From: Agrobacterium tumefaciens
GTDB taxonomy: Bacteria > Pseudomonadota > Alphaproteobacteria > Rhizobiales > Rhizobiaceae
Assembly: GCF_009649785.1 (NCBI RefSeq)
Contig: NZ_WJOK01000003.1
Span: 278,305-342,304, forward strand
Reading direction: 5' to 3'
DNA length: 64,000 nucleotides
Shown: piece by piece, positions 39,476 through 48,879 of the stretch
How positions within the stretch are numbered: the stretch's first letter is position 1
How the letters are laid out: every line of letters begins with the position of its first letter
Position numbers and translations under genes: made by a program
Notes under the pieces: generated by a model
The model's input: the letters and a program-made list of their open reading frames with translations, nothing else
Database searches by the model: none
Told to the model about the DNA's origin: nothing

Positions 39476-40048
39476 ATGTCGCAGGAAATTCATACTCAGG
39501 TCACGCCTGAAGAACTCGCCCACACGTTTGACGAGGCGCCGCCCGAAGTCGACCTGAAGGTCTACGCCTTCGAGGACTGGGTTACGCTTGGCCTTTTCTG
39601 GCTGATGACAGGTTGCGTGTTCCTTCAATTCTTTACCCGTTACGTGCTTAACGACAGCTATGCCTGGACGGAAGAAATCGCCGTCAACTGCCTGATTGGC
39701 GTGGTGTTTCTAGGTTCGGTCATGTGCGTGCGCATGTCACGCCACATCCAGGTGGATGTGCTTTATCACTACGTTCCGCCGCAGGTTGCCCGCGTCATGT
39801 CGATCCTTGTCGACGTGCTGCGCATCGTGTTCTTCGCCTACACCTCGTGGCTGATGTGGCGGTATCTGGAAATCGTCGCGGACGAGGAAATGGTCACCGT
39901 CGCCCTGCCGCGCAACATCGTTTTCTATACGGTTCTGGCCGCTTTCGTCCTGATGTTCTTCCGTTCGGTGCAGGTCTTCATCGCCAATATGCAGCGTGGC
40001 TATTCCGTTCTGGAACGGCCGGAAGAATTCCAGAGCGCGGGGGATTGA
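39476..40048 (+). CDS. TRAP transporter small permease DctQ-type
   Basis: A 190-residue membrane protein with four hydrophobic segments, of the DctQ family; motif RYVLNDSYAWTEEIA follows the first span. It is between DctP and DctM, ending four bases before the DctM start. Confidence 0.88.
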   Translation: MSQEIHTQVTPEELAHTFDEAPPEVDLKVYAFEDWVTLGLFWLMTGCVFLQFFTRYVLNDSYAWTEEIAVNCLIGVVFLGSVMCVRMSRHIQVDVLYHYVPPQVARVMSILVDVLRIVFFAYTSWLMWRYLEIVADEEMVTVALPRNIVFYTVLAAFVLMFFRSVQVFIANMQRGYSVLERPEEFQSAGD

Positions 40049-40052
40049 ACAT

Positions 40053-41459
40053 ATGCTTATTCTTATCGGCTCGTTTCTTCTGTTGATGCTGATCGGCCTG
40101 CCGGTCGCCATTTCAATGGCCACGGCATCGCTTCTCTACATCGTCTCGTATAATGTCGCGCCAGATATCATCGCGGCGCAGCGTCTGATTGCGGGCGTGG
40201 AAAGCTTCCCGCTTCTCGCCGTTCCCTTCTTCATCCTTGCCGGCAATCTCATGAACACGGCGGGGGTGACGGGACGCATCTATTCCTTTGCCGTGGCGTT
40301 GGTCGGCTGGATGAAAGGTGGTCTGGCACAGGTCAACATCATCGGCTCGGTAATCTTTTCCGGCATGTCCGGCACGGCCCTCGCCGACGCCGCCGGCATC
40401 GGCACCATCGAAATCAAGGCAATGAAGGATCATGGTTATCCGGTCGAAGCGGCCGTCGGCGTCACCGCCGCTTCCGCAACGCTCGGGCCGATCTTTCCGC
40501 CATCGTTGCCCTTCGTCATCTACGGCATGATGGCAAACGTCTCGATCGGCGCACTGTTCATGGCCGGCATCGTTCCGGGCGTCGTCATGACGCTTTTGAT
40601 GATGATCACCGTTGCCGTTTTCGCCTACGTCAAGGGTTGGGGTTCCGATACGCCGTTCAACCTCAGAACCATCTTCGGCGCTTCGCTTGAAGTGCTCGTC
40701 GTCATGATGGTCCCGCTCGGCATCTATCTCTTGACGCTGTTTGGCCTGTCGCTCAACCTGTCGATCCTGATCGTGCTGGTGGTCTTGCTCGCCTGCGACT
40801 GGTATTTCGACTTCTCTGCCGTGATGGCCCTGATGACGCCGGTGATCCTGATCGGCGGCATGACGATGGGCTGGTTCACGCCGACGGAGGCGGCTGTCGC
40901 AGCCGTGTTGTGGTCTCTGTTCCTCGGACTTGTCCGTTACCGGACGATGACGTTCAAGTCGCTGGCAAAATCGACCTTCGACACGATAGAGACCACGGCA
41001 TCGGTTCTCTTCATCGTTGCGGCGGCATCAATCTTCGCATGGCTTCTGACGGTGAGCCAGGCAGCACAGTTGCTATCGGCGGCGATCCTGACGATCACCG
41101 ACAGCAAGTGGATTTTCCTCCTGCTGGTCAACCTGCTGATGCTGTTCGTCGGCTGCTTCCTAGACACGATCGCGGCAATCACCATCCTCGTGCCGATCCT
41201 GCTGCCGCTGGTGCTGCAGTTCAATATCGATCCGGTGCATTTCGGCCTCATCATCACCCTCAACCTGATGATAGGGCTGCTTCATCCGCCGCTCGGCATG
41301 GTGTTGTTCGTGCTCTCACGCGTGGCGAAACTCTCCGTCGAGCGCACCACCGTCGCCATTCTGCCATGGCTGGTGCCGCTGTTCGTGGCGCTGCTGCTGA
41401 TCACCTTCATCCCGGCAATCACCTTGTGGCTGCCGACCGAGATGGGCCTAATCCGCTAA
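40053..41459 (+). CDS. TRAP transporter large permease DctM-type, long form
   Basis: A 468-residue permease with DctM family motifs (SGMSGTALADAAGIG, ATLGPIFPPSLPFVIYG, FTPTEAA, GCFLDTIAA). It couples solute uptake to an ion gradient. It is longer than the usual 425-residue DctM: an extra hydrophobic stretch of about 45 residues lies near residues 210-255, before FTPTEAA. The ATG at 40053 follows GGGGGA; an earlier in-frame start (39996) overlaps dctQ. Confidence 0.88.
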   Translation: MLILIGSFLLLMLIGLPVAISMATASLLYIVSYNVAPDIIAAQRLIAGVESFPLLAVPFFILAGNLMNTAGVTGRIYSFAVALVGWMKGGLAQVNIIGSVIFSGMSGTALADAAGIGTIEIKAMKDHGYPVEAAVGVTAASATLGPIFPPSLPFVIYGMMANVSIGALFMAGIVPGVVMTLLMMITVAVFAYVKGWGSDTPFNLRTIFGASLEVLVVMMVPLGIYLLTLFGLSLNLSILIVLVVLLACDWYFDFSAVMALMTPVILIGGMTMGWFTPTEAAVAAVLWSLFLGLVRYRTMTFKSLAKSTFDTIETTASVLFIVAAASIFAWLLTVSQAAQLLSAAILTITDSKWIFLLLVNLLMLFVGCFLDTIAAITILVPILLPLVLQFNIDPVHFGLIITLNLMIGLLHPPLGMVLFVLSRVAKLSVERTTVAILPWLVPLFVALLLITFIPAITLWLPTEMGLIR

Positions 41460-41531
41460 TCGACGCAATGCCCGCGCGGCTAGCCGCGCGGGTTTCATTC
41501 ATCCAATACACATACGATGAGAGGCACGGTG

Positions 41532-42578
41532 ATGCAGACACGCGTGGCACGTCTATACGGCCGTGAAGATATCCGCGTTGAAACGCAGGACATGCAGGCG
41601 CCCGGCCCCGGTGAAGTGCTGCTGACCATGGCGGCGGGCGGCATTTGTGGTTCCGATCTACATTATTATCAGGACGGCGGCTTCGGGCCTGTGCGGGTGC
41701 GCGAGCCGATCATCTGCGGCCATGAGGCATCGGGGCGGGTGCATACGCTGGGCGAAGGCGTCAGCGGGCTCGCACTCGGCCAACTCGTCGCCGTCAATCC
41801 CTCGCAGCCTTGCGGCCATTGCCATTTCTGCCTGAAGGGCCAACCGATCCATTGCCTCGATATGCGCTTCATGGGCAGCGCCATGCGCCTGCCGCACGAA
41901 CAGGGCATGTTCCGTGATCGGCTCGTTGTTCCCGCAAAACAATGCGCGACATTTTCAGACACCACTTCGCCCGCCGAAGCCGCCTGCACCGAACCGCTTG
42001 CGGTCTGCCTGCATGCCGTCGCACAAGCGGGTGATCTGACCGGCGCCAAGGTGCTGGTAACGGGCGCCGGGCCGATCGGCCTCTTGACGATTGCCGCCGC
42101 CCGCCATGCCGGTGCCGGCATCATTCTCGCCACCGACCTGACCGATGCGGCGCTGGAGCGCGCGCCCGCCATGGGGGCGGACCGCACCATCAATGTCGCG
42201 AAAAACGCAGAAGCACTTTTACCCTATCAGGACAATAAGGGGTATTTCGACGTCGTTTTCGATTGCTCCGCCGCGGCACCTGCGCTTCGCGCCGCCTTCG
42301 CCTGTGTACGTCCGCGCGGCACTGTCGTGCAGGTGGGCGTCACCGGTGACATAACCATTCCGCTCAATGCGCTGGTGGGCAAGGAAATCCTCTGGCGCGG
42401 CTCGCAGCGTTTCCACGACGAATTCGCCATTGCCGCCCGCCTGATCTCCACGCGCGGGATCGATGTGCGGCCGATCATTTCCCACAGCTTCCCGCTTGAA
42501 GAAGCGAAATCCGCATTCGAGCAGGCTGGAGACCGCTCCGCCGCCTGCAAGGTGCAGCTGACATTTTCCGCAGAATGA
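41532..42578 (+). CDS. idnD: Zinc-dependent L-idonate 5-dehydrogenase-like enzyme
   Basis: A 348-residue medium-chain dehydrogenase. Catalytic zinc ligands lie in GGICGSDLHYY and GHEASG; the structural zinc set is the four Cys in PCGHCHFCLKGQPIHC. The NAD loop is VLVTGAGPIG. It aligns closely with E. coli IdnD (DMRFMGSAM, FAIAARL). IdnD interconverts L-idonate and 5-keto-gluconate. GAGG precedes the ATG at 41532. Here it may oxidise a related hexonate. Confidence 0.85.
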   Translation: MQTRVARLYGREDIRVETQDMQAPGPGEVLLTMAAGGICGSDLHYYQDGGFGPVRVREPIICGHEASGRVHTLGEGVSGLALGQLVAVNPSQPCGHCHFCLKGQPIHCLDMRFMGSAMRLPHEQGMFRDRLVVPAKQCATFSDTTSPAEAACTEPLAVCLHAVAQAGDLTGAKVLVTGAGPIGLLTIAAARHAGAGIILATDLTDAALERAPAMGADRTINVAKNAEALLPYQDNKGYFDVVFDCSAAAPALRAAFACVRPRGTVVQVGVTGDITIPLNALVGKEILWRGSQRFHDEFAIAARLISTRGIDVRPIISHSFPLEEAKSAFEQAGDRSAACKVQLTFSAE

Positions 42579-42594
42579 TATTTGAGGACAGAAA

Positions 42595-43803
42595 ATGAGA
42601 TATACATGGCGCTGGTTCGGCCCGGTGGACAAGGTCACGGTTCAGGATGCGGCTCAGGCAGGGGCGGAAGGCATCGTAAGCGCGCTGCACCACATCGCCA
42701 CCGGCGATGTCTGGCCGGTGGATGAAATCGCCAAGCGGCATGAGGCGATCAAGGCCGGTGGGCTCTATTGGGACGTGGTGGAAAGCGTGCCGGTCTCCGA
42801 GGAGATCAAAACCCAGACGGGCGACTGGAAAAACCATATCGCCAACTGGCAGGAGACGCTGCGCCGCCTCTCCGCCACGGGCATTCGCACCGTCTGCTAC
42901 AATTTCATGCCGGTGCTGGACTGGACCCGCACCGATCTGCGCTGGGAAACGAAGCACGGCGCAAAAGCCATGCGTTTTGACCTTTCCGATTTCGCCGCCT
43001 TCGACATTCACATTCTCAAACGCCCCGACGCAAAGACCGATTATCCGGAGTGGCTGATCGAGGAAGCGGCAAAACGTTTCGCCGACATGCCGGATACGAA
43101 GATCGCCGCACTCGGACGTAATATCGGCGCGGGCCTGCCGGGTTCGGCGGATGGTTACACGCTCAGCCAGCTTCTCGAAAAGCTGCGCTCATATCACGGC
43201 ATAAACCGCGAAAAACTGCAGCAGAACCTGATCGATTTTCTGTCAGAAGTGACGCCGGTCGCGGAAGAGGTCGGCATCAACATCTGCGCCCACGGCGACG
43301 ATCCCCCATGGCCGCTGCTCGGCCTGCCGCGTATTCTTTCAACGGAGTCCGACTACGCCCATATGCTCTCGCAAGTCGACAGCCGGGCCAATGGCGTTAC
43401 GCTCTGCACCGGCTCGCTCGGCGCGCGGGCGGATAACGACCTGCCCTTCATCGCCAGCCGTTTTGCAGACCGCATCCATTTCGTGCATCTGCGCAACGTC
43501 ACGCGCGACACGGACACCGTGCCCTGCTCCTTCTTCGAGGACGAGCATCTGGAAGGTGGAACGGATATGGTCGCCGTTATCGCAGCACTTCTGTCGGAAG
43601 AATCCCGCCGTCGCGCGGAGGGCCGTGCAGACCACACCATTCCGATGCGGCCCGACCATGGCCAGGAAATCCTTGATGACCTGACGCGCGGGGCGCAGCC
43701 GGGTTATCCCGCCATCGGCCGATTGAAGGGGCTGGCAGAGCTTCGCGGCATCGAGCGCACGCTGTCGCATGGCCGTTTCGGATTGGCGAAGCAGGCTAAT
43801 TAA
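42595..43803 (+). CDS. uxuA: Mannonate dehydratase UxuA
   Basis: A 402-residue UxuA that turns D-mannonate into 2-keto-3-deoxygluconate. It follows E. coli UxuA closely, with YNFMPVLDWTRTDL, DDPPWPLLGLPRI and CTGSLGARADNDL. The active-site stretch reads HGDDPPW instead of HPDDPPR in E. coli; the metal and catalytic residues near it look conserved. It starts 17 bases after idnD and is part of the same operon. Fructuronate reductase (UxuB) and KDG kinase are not in the window. Confidence 0.93.
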   Translation: MRYTWRWFGPVDKVTVQDAAQAGAEGIVSALHHIATGDVWPVDEIAKRHEAIKAGGLYWDVVESVPVSEEIKTQTGDWKNHIANWQETLRRLSATGIRTVCYNFMPVLDWTRTDLRWETKHGAKAMRFDLSDFAAFDIHILKRPDAKTDYPEWLIEEAAKRFADMPDTKIAALGRNIGAGLPGSADGYTLSQLLEKLRSYHGINREKLQQNLIDFLSEVTPVAEEVGINICAHGDDPPWPLLGLPRILSTESDYAHMLSQVDSRANGVTLCTGSLGARADNDLPFIASRFADRIHFVHLRNVTRDTDTVPCSFFEDEHLEGGTDMVAVIAALLSEESRRRAEGRADHTIPMRPDHGQEILDDLTRGAQPGYPAIGRLKGLAELRGIERTLSHGRFGLAKQAN

Positions 43804-43831
43804 GCCGTCACGATTGGCCGCCGGCAGCCTC

Positions 43832-44185
43832 TTAGCTTGCGGTCAATCGCGTCCTGAATTGAAGATACGAAAAGGCGGCAAGCCCACCGGCAATGGCGCC
43901 AACGGCTTTCACAACTGCATCTGTCATATGCGGATGCCGTGTGGGCGACAGAAATTGCAGCGCCTCGATGCCGAAAGCCGCCACGACACCCGCGACAATG
44001 ATGGCAAGCCAGTAACGCGGATAGGCCAGCACGAAGGCAGCCGAACAGAAGGCAAAGGCGGCGGCGCGGTCGATGCCGACGGTCGTCAGCGTATGCGGCC
44101 GAAGCCCGATCGGGCAAACTGTAACGATCACGATCAGCAGCAGAACCGACCAGGCGATGTATTTCGGAAGTCTATTTGTCATCAT
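43832..44185 (-). CDS. VanZ-like small membrane protein
   Basis: A 117-residue protein with four membrane segments and the VanZ-family motifs IGLRP near the first loop and IEALQFLSPTRHPHMTDAVVKAVGA. The name reflects similarity to VanZ; the function of chromosomal members is unknown. It is transcribed against the uxuA and ALDH genes, and is not an obvious part of their operon. ATG at 44182 is an equally good start. Confidence 0.75.
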   Translation of the reverse strand: MMTNRLPKYIAWSVLLLIVIVTVCPIGLRPHTLTTVGIDRAAAFAFCSAAFVLAYPRYWLAIIVAGVVAAFGIEALQFLSPTRHPHMTDAVVKAVGAIAGGLAAFSYLQFRTRLTAS

Positions 44186-44430
44186 GGCGTCACAATAGAG
44201 CGCTGCGCGCATAAACGGAAGATCGTCTTTTTCTTCCACCGCCCAATAAATCACACTTTTTGGACAGATACTGCACAAACCGGCTTTCGCTGAAGCCTTA
44301 CTCGGGCTAAGGCAGAGAGCAACCGGACAAGGATCGCGGCTGATGGCCTTTCAGGCTGTCGCCCTTCGGTCCGGTTTTACGGTATCGGGTGGATTTTCCA
44401 CACAGGATCAGATTTTCAGGGAAGAGCACA

Positions 44431-45942
44431 ATGAGTTTCAAGCCGCACGGCAAACATCTGGTTGCAGGAGAATGGGTCGCCACGGAAGCGAAATTCCGCA
44501 GCGAGCCTGCACATGGCGAAGCTTTTGATTTTTCGGTCGGCACCGTCGATCTGGTGAATGCGGCCGCAGAAGCAGCCGAAGAGGCTTTCTGGAGCTACGG
44601 CTACACGACCCGCGAAGAGCGCGCCGCATTCCTCGACACCATCGCCGATGAGATCGAGGCCCGCGCCGACGCCATCACTGAAATCGGCACGTCCGAGACC
44701 GGCTTGCCCGCAGGACGCCTGCAGGGTGAACGCGGCCGCACCACCGGACAGCTTCGCCTTTTCGCATCGCATATCCGCAAGGGCGACTATCTCGACCGCC
44801 GCCACGACGAAGCGCTTCCGGATCGCCAGCCGCTGCCGCGCCCGGATATCCGTCTGATGCAGCGTCCGATCGGCCCCGTTGCGGTCTTCGGTGCGTCCAA
44901 CTTCCCGCTCGCCTTCTCGACCGCCGGTGGTGATACCGCCGCCGCTCTCGCAGCCGGCTGCCCGGTTGTGGTCAAGGGCCATTCCGCCCATCCCGGCACC
45001 GGTGAAATCATTGCCGAGGCCGTTCTCGCCGCCGTCAAGAAGCACAATCTGCATCCCGGCGTCTTCTCGCTGATCCAGGGCGGCCGCCGCGATGTCGGTT
45101 CCGCGCTCGTCCAGCATCCGCGCATCAAGGCAGTCGGCTTCACCGGCTCGCTCGCCGGTGGCCGCGCACTGTTCGATCTCTGCGCCCAGCGTCCGGAACC
45201 GATCCCGTTCTTCGGCGAACTCGGTTCCGTCAACCCGATGTTCCTGCTGCCGGAAGCCGTTTCCGCGCGCGGTGAAGCCATCGCCAAGGGCTGGGCAGGT
45301 TCGCTCACCATGGGTGCTGGCCAGTTCTGCACCAATCCCGGCATTGCCGTGGTGCTTGCCTCGCAGGCGGATGCTGTGTCGGAAACCGCACGGGCGGCCC
45401 TTTCCGAAGTCGGCCCGCAGGTCATGCTGACCGACGGTATCGCCGCTGCCTATCGTGACGGTCGCGACCGCATCGCAGCTGGCAACGGCGTGCGCGACGT
45501 TTTGACCACCACCTGCGATCTGCGTAACGCAACGCCTTACCTGTTCCGCGTTTCGGGCAAGGACTGGGTTGCCAACCACGCGCTCGCCGAAGAAGTCTTC
45601 GGACCGCTCGGCCTGATCGTGACGGTCGACAGCGCTGAAGAAATGATCGAAGTGGCAAAGAGCTTCGAAGGTCAGCTGACAGCGACCATGCATCTTGACG
45701 CAGGTGACGCCGAACTCGGCCGCAAGCTGCTGCCGATCCTCGAGCGCAAGGCCGGCCGCGTTCTCGCCAACGGCTTCCCGACCGGCGTTGAAGTCTCCGA
45801 AGCCATGGTTCACGGCGGCCCCTACCCGGCTTCCACGAACTTCGGCGCGACCTCGGTCGGTACCATGTCGATCCGCCGCTTCACGCGCCCTGTTTCCTAC
45901 CAGAATATTCCTTCGGACGTTCTGCCGCAGGATATCCGCTGA
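44431..45942 (+). CDS. Alpha-ketoglutarate semialdehyde (2,5-dioxovalerate) dehydrogenase-like ALDH
   Basis: A 503-residue NAD(P)-dependent aldehyde dehydrogenase. Catalytic Cys is in GAGQFCTNPG and general base Glu in FFGELGSVNP. It lacks the extended N-terminus of many ALDHs and fits the subgroup oxidising 2,5-dioxopentanoate to 2-oxoglutarate, the last step of non-phosphorylating hexarate and pentose pathways. The ATG at 44431 has AGGGAAGAG upstream. It follows the uxuA block after a reverse-strand VanZ gene, so it may have its own promoter. Confidence 0.85.
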   Translation: MSFKPHGKHLVAGEWVATEAKFRSEPAHGEAFDFSVGTVDLVNAAAEAAEEAFWSYGYTTREERAAFLDTIADEIEARADAITEIGTSETGLPAGRLQGERGRTTGQLRLFASHIRKGDYLDRRHDEALPDRQPLPRPDIRLMQRPIGPVAVFGASNFPLAFSTAGGDTAAALAAGCPVVVKGHSAHPGTGEIIAEAVLAAVKKHNLHPGVFSLIQGGRRDVGSALVQHPRIKAVGFTGSLAGGRALFDLCAQRPEPIPFFGELGSVNPMFLLPEAVSARGEAIAKGWAGSLTMGAGQFCTNPGIAVVLASQADAVSETARAALSEVGPQVMLTDGIAAAYRDGRDRIAAGNGVRDVLTTTCDLRNATPYLFRVSGKDWVANHALAEEVFGPLGLIVTVDSAEEMIEVAKSFEGQLTATMHLDAGDAELGRKLLPILERKAGRVLANGFPTGVEVSEAMVHGGPYPASTNFGATSVGTMSIRRFTRPVSYQNIPSDVLPQDIR

Positions 45943-45950
45943 TCAAAAAA

Positions 45951-45982
45951 AATGGGGAGGGCGCTCCTGCGCCCTCCCCATT
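45951..45982. terminator. Strong bidirectional terminator
   Basis: A perfect 14-base stem AATGGGGAGGGCGC / GCGCCCTCCCCATT with a four-base loop. A run of A precedes it on the + strand, so on the minus strand it is followed by T8. It ends the TRAP-monooxygenase operon and probably the ALDH transcript. Confidence 0.85.
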
Positions 45983-46000
45983 CACAATAGTGCATCGGTA

Positions 46001-46999
46001 TCAGGCCGACTGGATCGCCTGTATTTTCTCGATGCCGCCGACAGTGCCGGCAAAATCCTGCCAGACGCCCTGCGCACCCTTGCGCCACTCATCCAAGGCT
46101 TCCGGCTGCAACACCTTGCCGCCCTTCGAAATCGCAAGCTCCACAGACTTCGCCTCGTCCTCGACGATCAGCTGGTTGAAATAGAGCGCGCCTTCGCTTG
46201 ATGCTTCGGTCAGGGCCTTCTTCTCTTCGTCATCGAGCTGGTTCCAGAAAGCCGCACCATAATAAACCACGCCCGATGCCCAGATATGGCCGGTCTCGGT
46301 CATGTAGGGTACAACCTCGTAAAGTTTGAACCCGGCATAGGCGGACTTCGTCAGATCCATGGCGTCGGCTACGCCGGTTGACAGTGCATTATAGGTCTCG
46401 GTGATGGGAATGCCGACCGGCGTGGTGCCGAAGGCGCTCCACAGCTTGGTGTGCAGTGGGCTCTGGATGACGCGGATCTTCTTGCCGTTGAGCTGCTCTG
46501 GCCGGGTTACCGGCTCCTTGGTCAGGAGATGGCGCGCACCGTAGTTGATGAAGTCTACGGCCACGAATTGCTGCGCGCCAAGCTTGGTCTTCAGCTCGCT
46601 GCCGGTCTCGCCCGTCACCACCTTGCGCACATGGTCTGCATCGCGGAACAGGAAGGGCAGATCGAGGATTTGCAGTTCCGGCACCCAGCCGGAGAGCGAA
46701 GAGACCGTGGAAAGGCTCGCCTGAACCGATCCGAGACGGATATTTTCCGCCACTTCCTTTTCGCCGCCCAGCGCACCGCTCTTGACGATGTTGAAGCGGA
46801 AACGGCCGGGCAGCTTTGCCTCCACCAGCTCGCTGATCTTCACCCAGATTTTCGTCTCCGGCTTGTCGTCCGCGAACAGGGAGGCGACCGTAATGTTGCG
46901 GGTCCTGGCATTTGCGTTGCGCACGAAGGCGGGCGTGGCAAGTGCTGCCGCACCCGCAGCGGAGAGTTTCAGGAGATTGCGACGATCGATAATAGTCAT
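46001..46999 (-). CDS. TRAP transporter solute-binding protein, Tat-exported
   Basis: A 332-residue DctP-type receptor. The leader has a twin-arginine pattern (DRRNLLKLSAAGAAALA, about residues 5-21), then the mature binding fold with the conserved Arg in the KKIRVIQSP region. The Tat-type leader suggests export of a folded protein. It is last of the four-gene minus-strand operon and lies 17 bases after the DctQM gene. The ligand is unknown; the neighbours suggest a sulfonate. Confidence 0.87.
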   Translation of the reverse strand: MTIIDRRNLLKLSAAGAAALATPAFVRNANARTRNITVASLFADDKPETKIWVKISELVEAKLPGRFRFNIVKSGALGGEKEVAENIRLGSVQASLSTVSSLSGWVPELQILDLPFLFRDADHVRKVVTGETGSELKTKLGAQQFVAVDFINYGARHLLTKEPVTRPEQLNGKKIRVIQSPLHTKLWSAFGTTPVGIPITETYNALSTGVADAMDLTKSAYAGFKLYEVVPYMTETGHIWASGVVYYGAAFWNQLDDEEKKALTEASSEGALYFNQLIVEDEAKSVELAISKGGKVLQPEALDEWRKGAQGVWQDFAGTVGGIEKIQAIQSA

Positions 47000-47015
47000 G
47001 AATAAAACCCCGGAT

Positions 47016-48848
47016 TTAGAAGACAATGGCCCAGGCGCACAGAATGGCGAGGGAAACGAGAAGGGATAGGAGATAGGGAACGACGGCCTGGAATAGCGCT
47101 GTCGCCGGAATGCGGGTGACACCGCTGACGACGAAGATCAGCATGCCGAGAGGTGGTGTTAGGCCATGGATCATCAGGTTGACCACGAGAATGACGCCGA
47201 AATGGATGGGATCGATACCGGCCGCAACGGCCGCGGGCAACAGGATCGGTCCAAACAGAAGGATGGCCGCACCGATATCCAGCACCAGCCCCACCACGAG
47301 CAGGATGAGGTTGGAAAGCAGAAGCACCGCGATCTTGCTGCCGCCAAGCAATGTCACGAAATCCGTGACGAGGCCGGAGACATTATCGACCGCCAGAAGA
47401 AAGGCGAAGGGGCCTGCCGTGCCGATAAGGAGACCGATGGCCGCCGCCTCACCGGCTGATTGCCGGAAAGTTGAGAAGATACGCCCCGCGCCCAGCCGGT
47501 ACCCGAAGCCGAGAAGCAGCGTGTAGAGTGCGGCAAGTGCGGCCGCCTCCGTGGTAGTGACGACGCCGATGCGGATGCCGACCACCACGATGACGCCGAG
47601 ACCGAAGGCGGGTATGGCGGCGATAGCCGAGCGCCAGCGTTCCGTGCCCGTGGCGCGCGGCAGGGTATCGACGCTGCGCACGCTCCAATGGATAGCCACC
47701 GCAAGGCAGATCGCCATCAGCCCGCCGGCGAAAAAGCCGCCAACCAGCAACGAACCCACCGACAGGTTGGTAGCCGTTGCGAGGATGAGAAAGGCAATGG
47801 AGGGCGGGATGACATTGTCGAGCACCGACGTTGCAGCGATGATCGCGCCCGCCTGCGCCGGCGGATAGCCGTGTTTGACCAGTTCCGGCTGGAACGTTGA
47901 AGCGCCGAAGGCGGCGTTGGCGACAGAGGAGCCGGATGCGCCGGAAAACAGCACGCTGGTCAACAGCGTCGTCTGCGCCAGCCCTGCCCGGCGGTGTCCA
48001 ACCATGGAGGCGGCGAACCGAACCAGCTGGTTGGCAACGCCCGATTCCGTCAGCAGGCTTCCGGCCAGCAGGAAGAAGGGAATGGCGAGCAGCAGGAATT
48101 TCGACATGCCTGTTACCGTTGAGGAAACGATGGCCGGCTCCGGCAAGGTACTGCCGAAGGCGATCGCCACATAGGCTGCGGCGAGAAAGGCATGGGCGAG
48201 CGGTGCTGCCAGCACCAGCCCCACCGCCGCCGTCAGCGCCAGAAACAGGCTGGGCGGCAGGCTCGTATCTACGAAGACTTCCGGCAGGCCGACATAGGCC
48301 GCAATTGCAATGGTGAGAGACACTAGAACGGCAAATGTCTTGCCCTCACTGACACGCTGAAGCGCCAGGTAAAGAAGGATCAACGCGCCGCCTGCACCCA
48401 GAAAGCCAAAACGCACCCATTCCGGCAGACCGAGCGTCGGAGACGTACCACCCAGCATCGCCGCGATTTCAACGCCACCGAAGGCGAGGATCAGTGCTGC
48501 GATGAAGGAGAAGGCATCCGCCAGAACTTCGGTGGCGGCATGGAACCGCTCAGGCAAAAACCGCACGAAAACATCGAGCCGCATGGCAAGCGCGCTTTTG
48601 AGACTGAGCGGCGCGCCGACCGCGATCATCGCCACATGCAGCCAGATGCCGAGATCTTCCGCACCGATGAAGCCGGTGTGAAACAGATAACGCAGGGTGA
48701 CATTGACCAGCACCACCACGAGAAGAGTCGCAAGGATTGCGGCGGCGACCGCGCCAAGCGCCTTGTCCAGAACGGCAAGCGTCCGCTCCGCCGCACGCTG
48801 AGGGCCGATGCGCCGTTGTGCAATCGTTGGTGCCGGACCAGCCGTCAT
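47016..48848 (-). CDS. TRAP transporter permease, DctQ-DctM fusion
   Basis: A 610-residue membrane protein that fuses the small (about residues 1-190) and large (about 200-610) TRAP permeases. DctQ part: RTLAVLDKALGAVAAAI, then VNVTLRYLFHTGF; DctM part: FSGASGSSVANAAFGASTF, VIPPSIAFLILA, TTTEAAALAA. Fused DctQM forms are known in TRAP systems. The ATG at 48848 starts a typical DctQ N-terminus. It is 31 bases after the SsuD-like gene. Confidence 0.87.
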   Translation of the reverse strand: MTAGPAPTIAQRRIGPQRAAERTLAVLDKALGAVAAAILATLLVVVLVNVTLRYLFHTGFIGAEDLGIWLHVAMIAVGAPLSLKSALAMRLDVFVRFLPERFHAATEVLADAFSFIAALILAFGGVEIAAMLGGTSPTLGLPEWVRFGFLGAGGALILLYLALQRVSEGKTFAVLVSLTIAIAAYVGLPEVFVDTSLPPSLFLALTAAVGLVLAAPLAHAFLAAAYVAIAFGSTLPEPAIVSSTVTGMSKFLLLAIPFFLLAGSLLTESGVANQLVRFAASMVGHRRAGLAQTTLLTSVLFSGASGSSVANAAFGASTFQPELVKHGYPPAQAGAIIAATSVLDNVIPPSIAFLILATATNLSVGSLLVGGFFAGGLMAICLAVAIHWSVRSVDTLPRATGTERWRSAIAAIPAFGLGVIVVVGIRIGVVTTTEAAALAALYTLLLGFGYRLGAGRIFSTFRQSAGEAAAIGLLIGTAGPFAFLLAVDNVSGLVTDFVTLLGGSKIAVLLLSNLILLVVGLVLDIGAAILLFGPILLPAAVAAGIDPIHFGVILVVNLMIHGLTPPLGMLIFVVSGVTRIPATALFQAVVPYLLSLLVSLAILCAWAIVF

Positions 48849-48879
48849 GTCTTTTTTCTCCACTCCCGGAAGGCCATGT

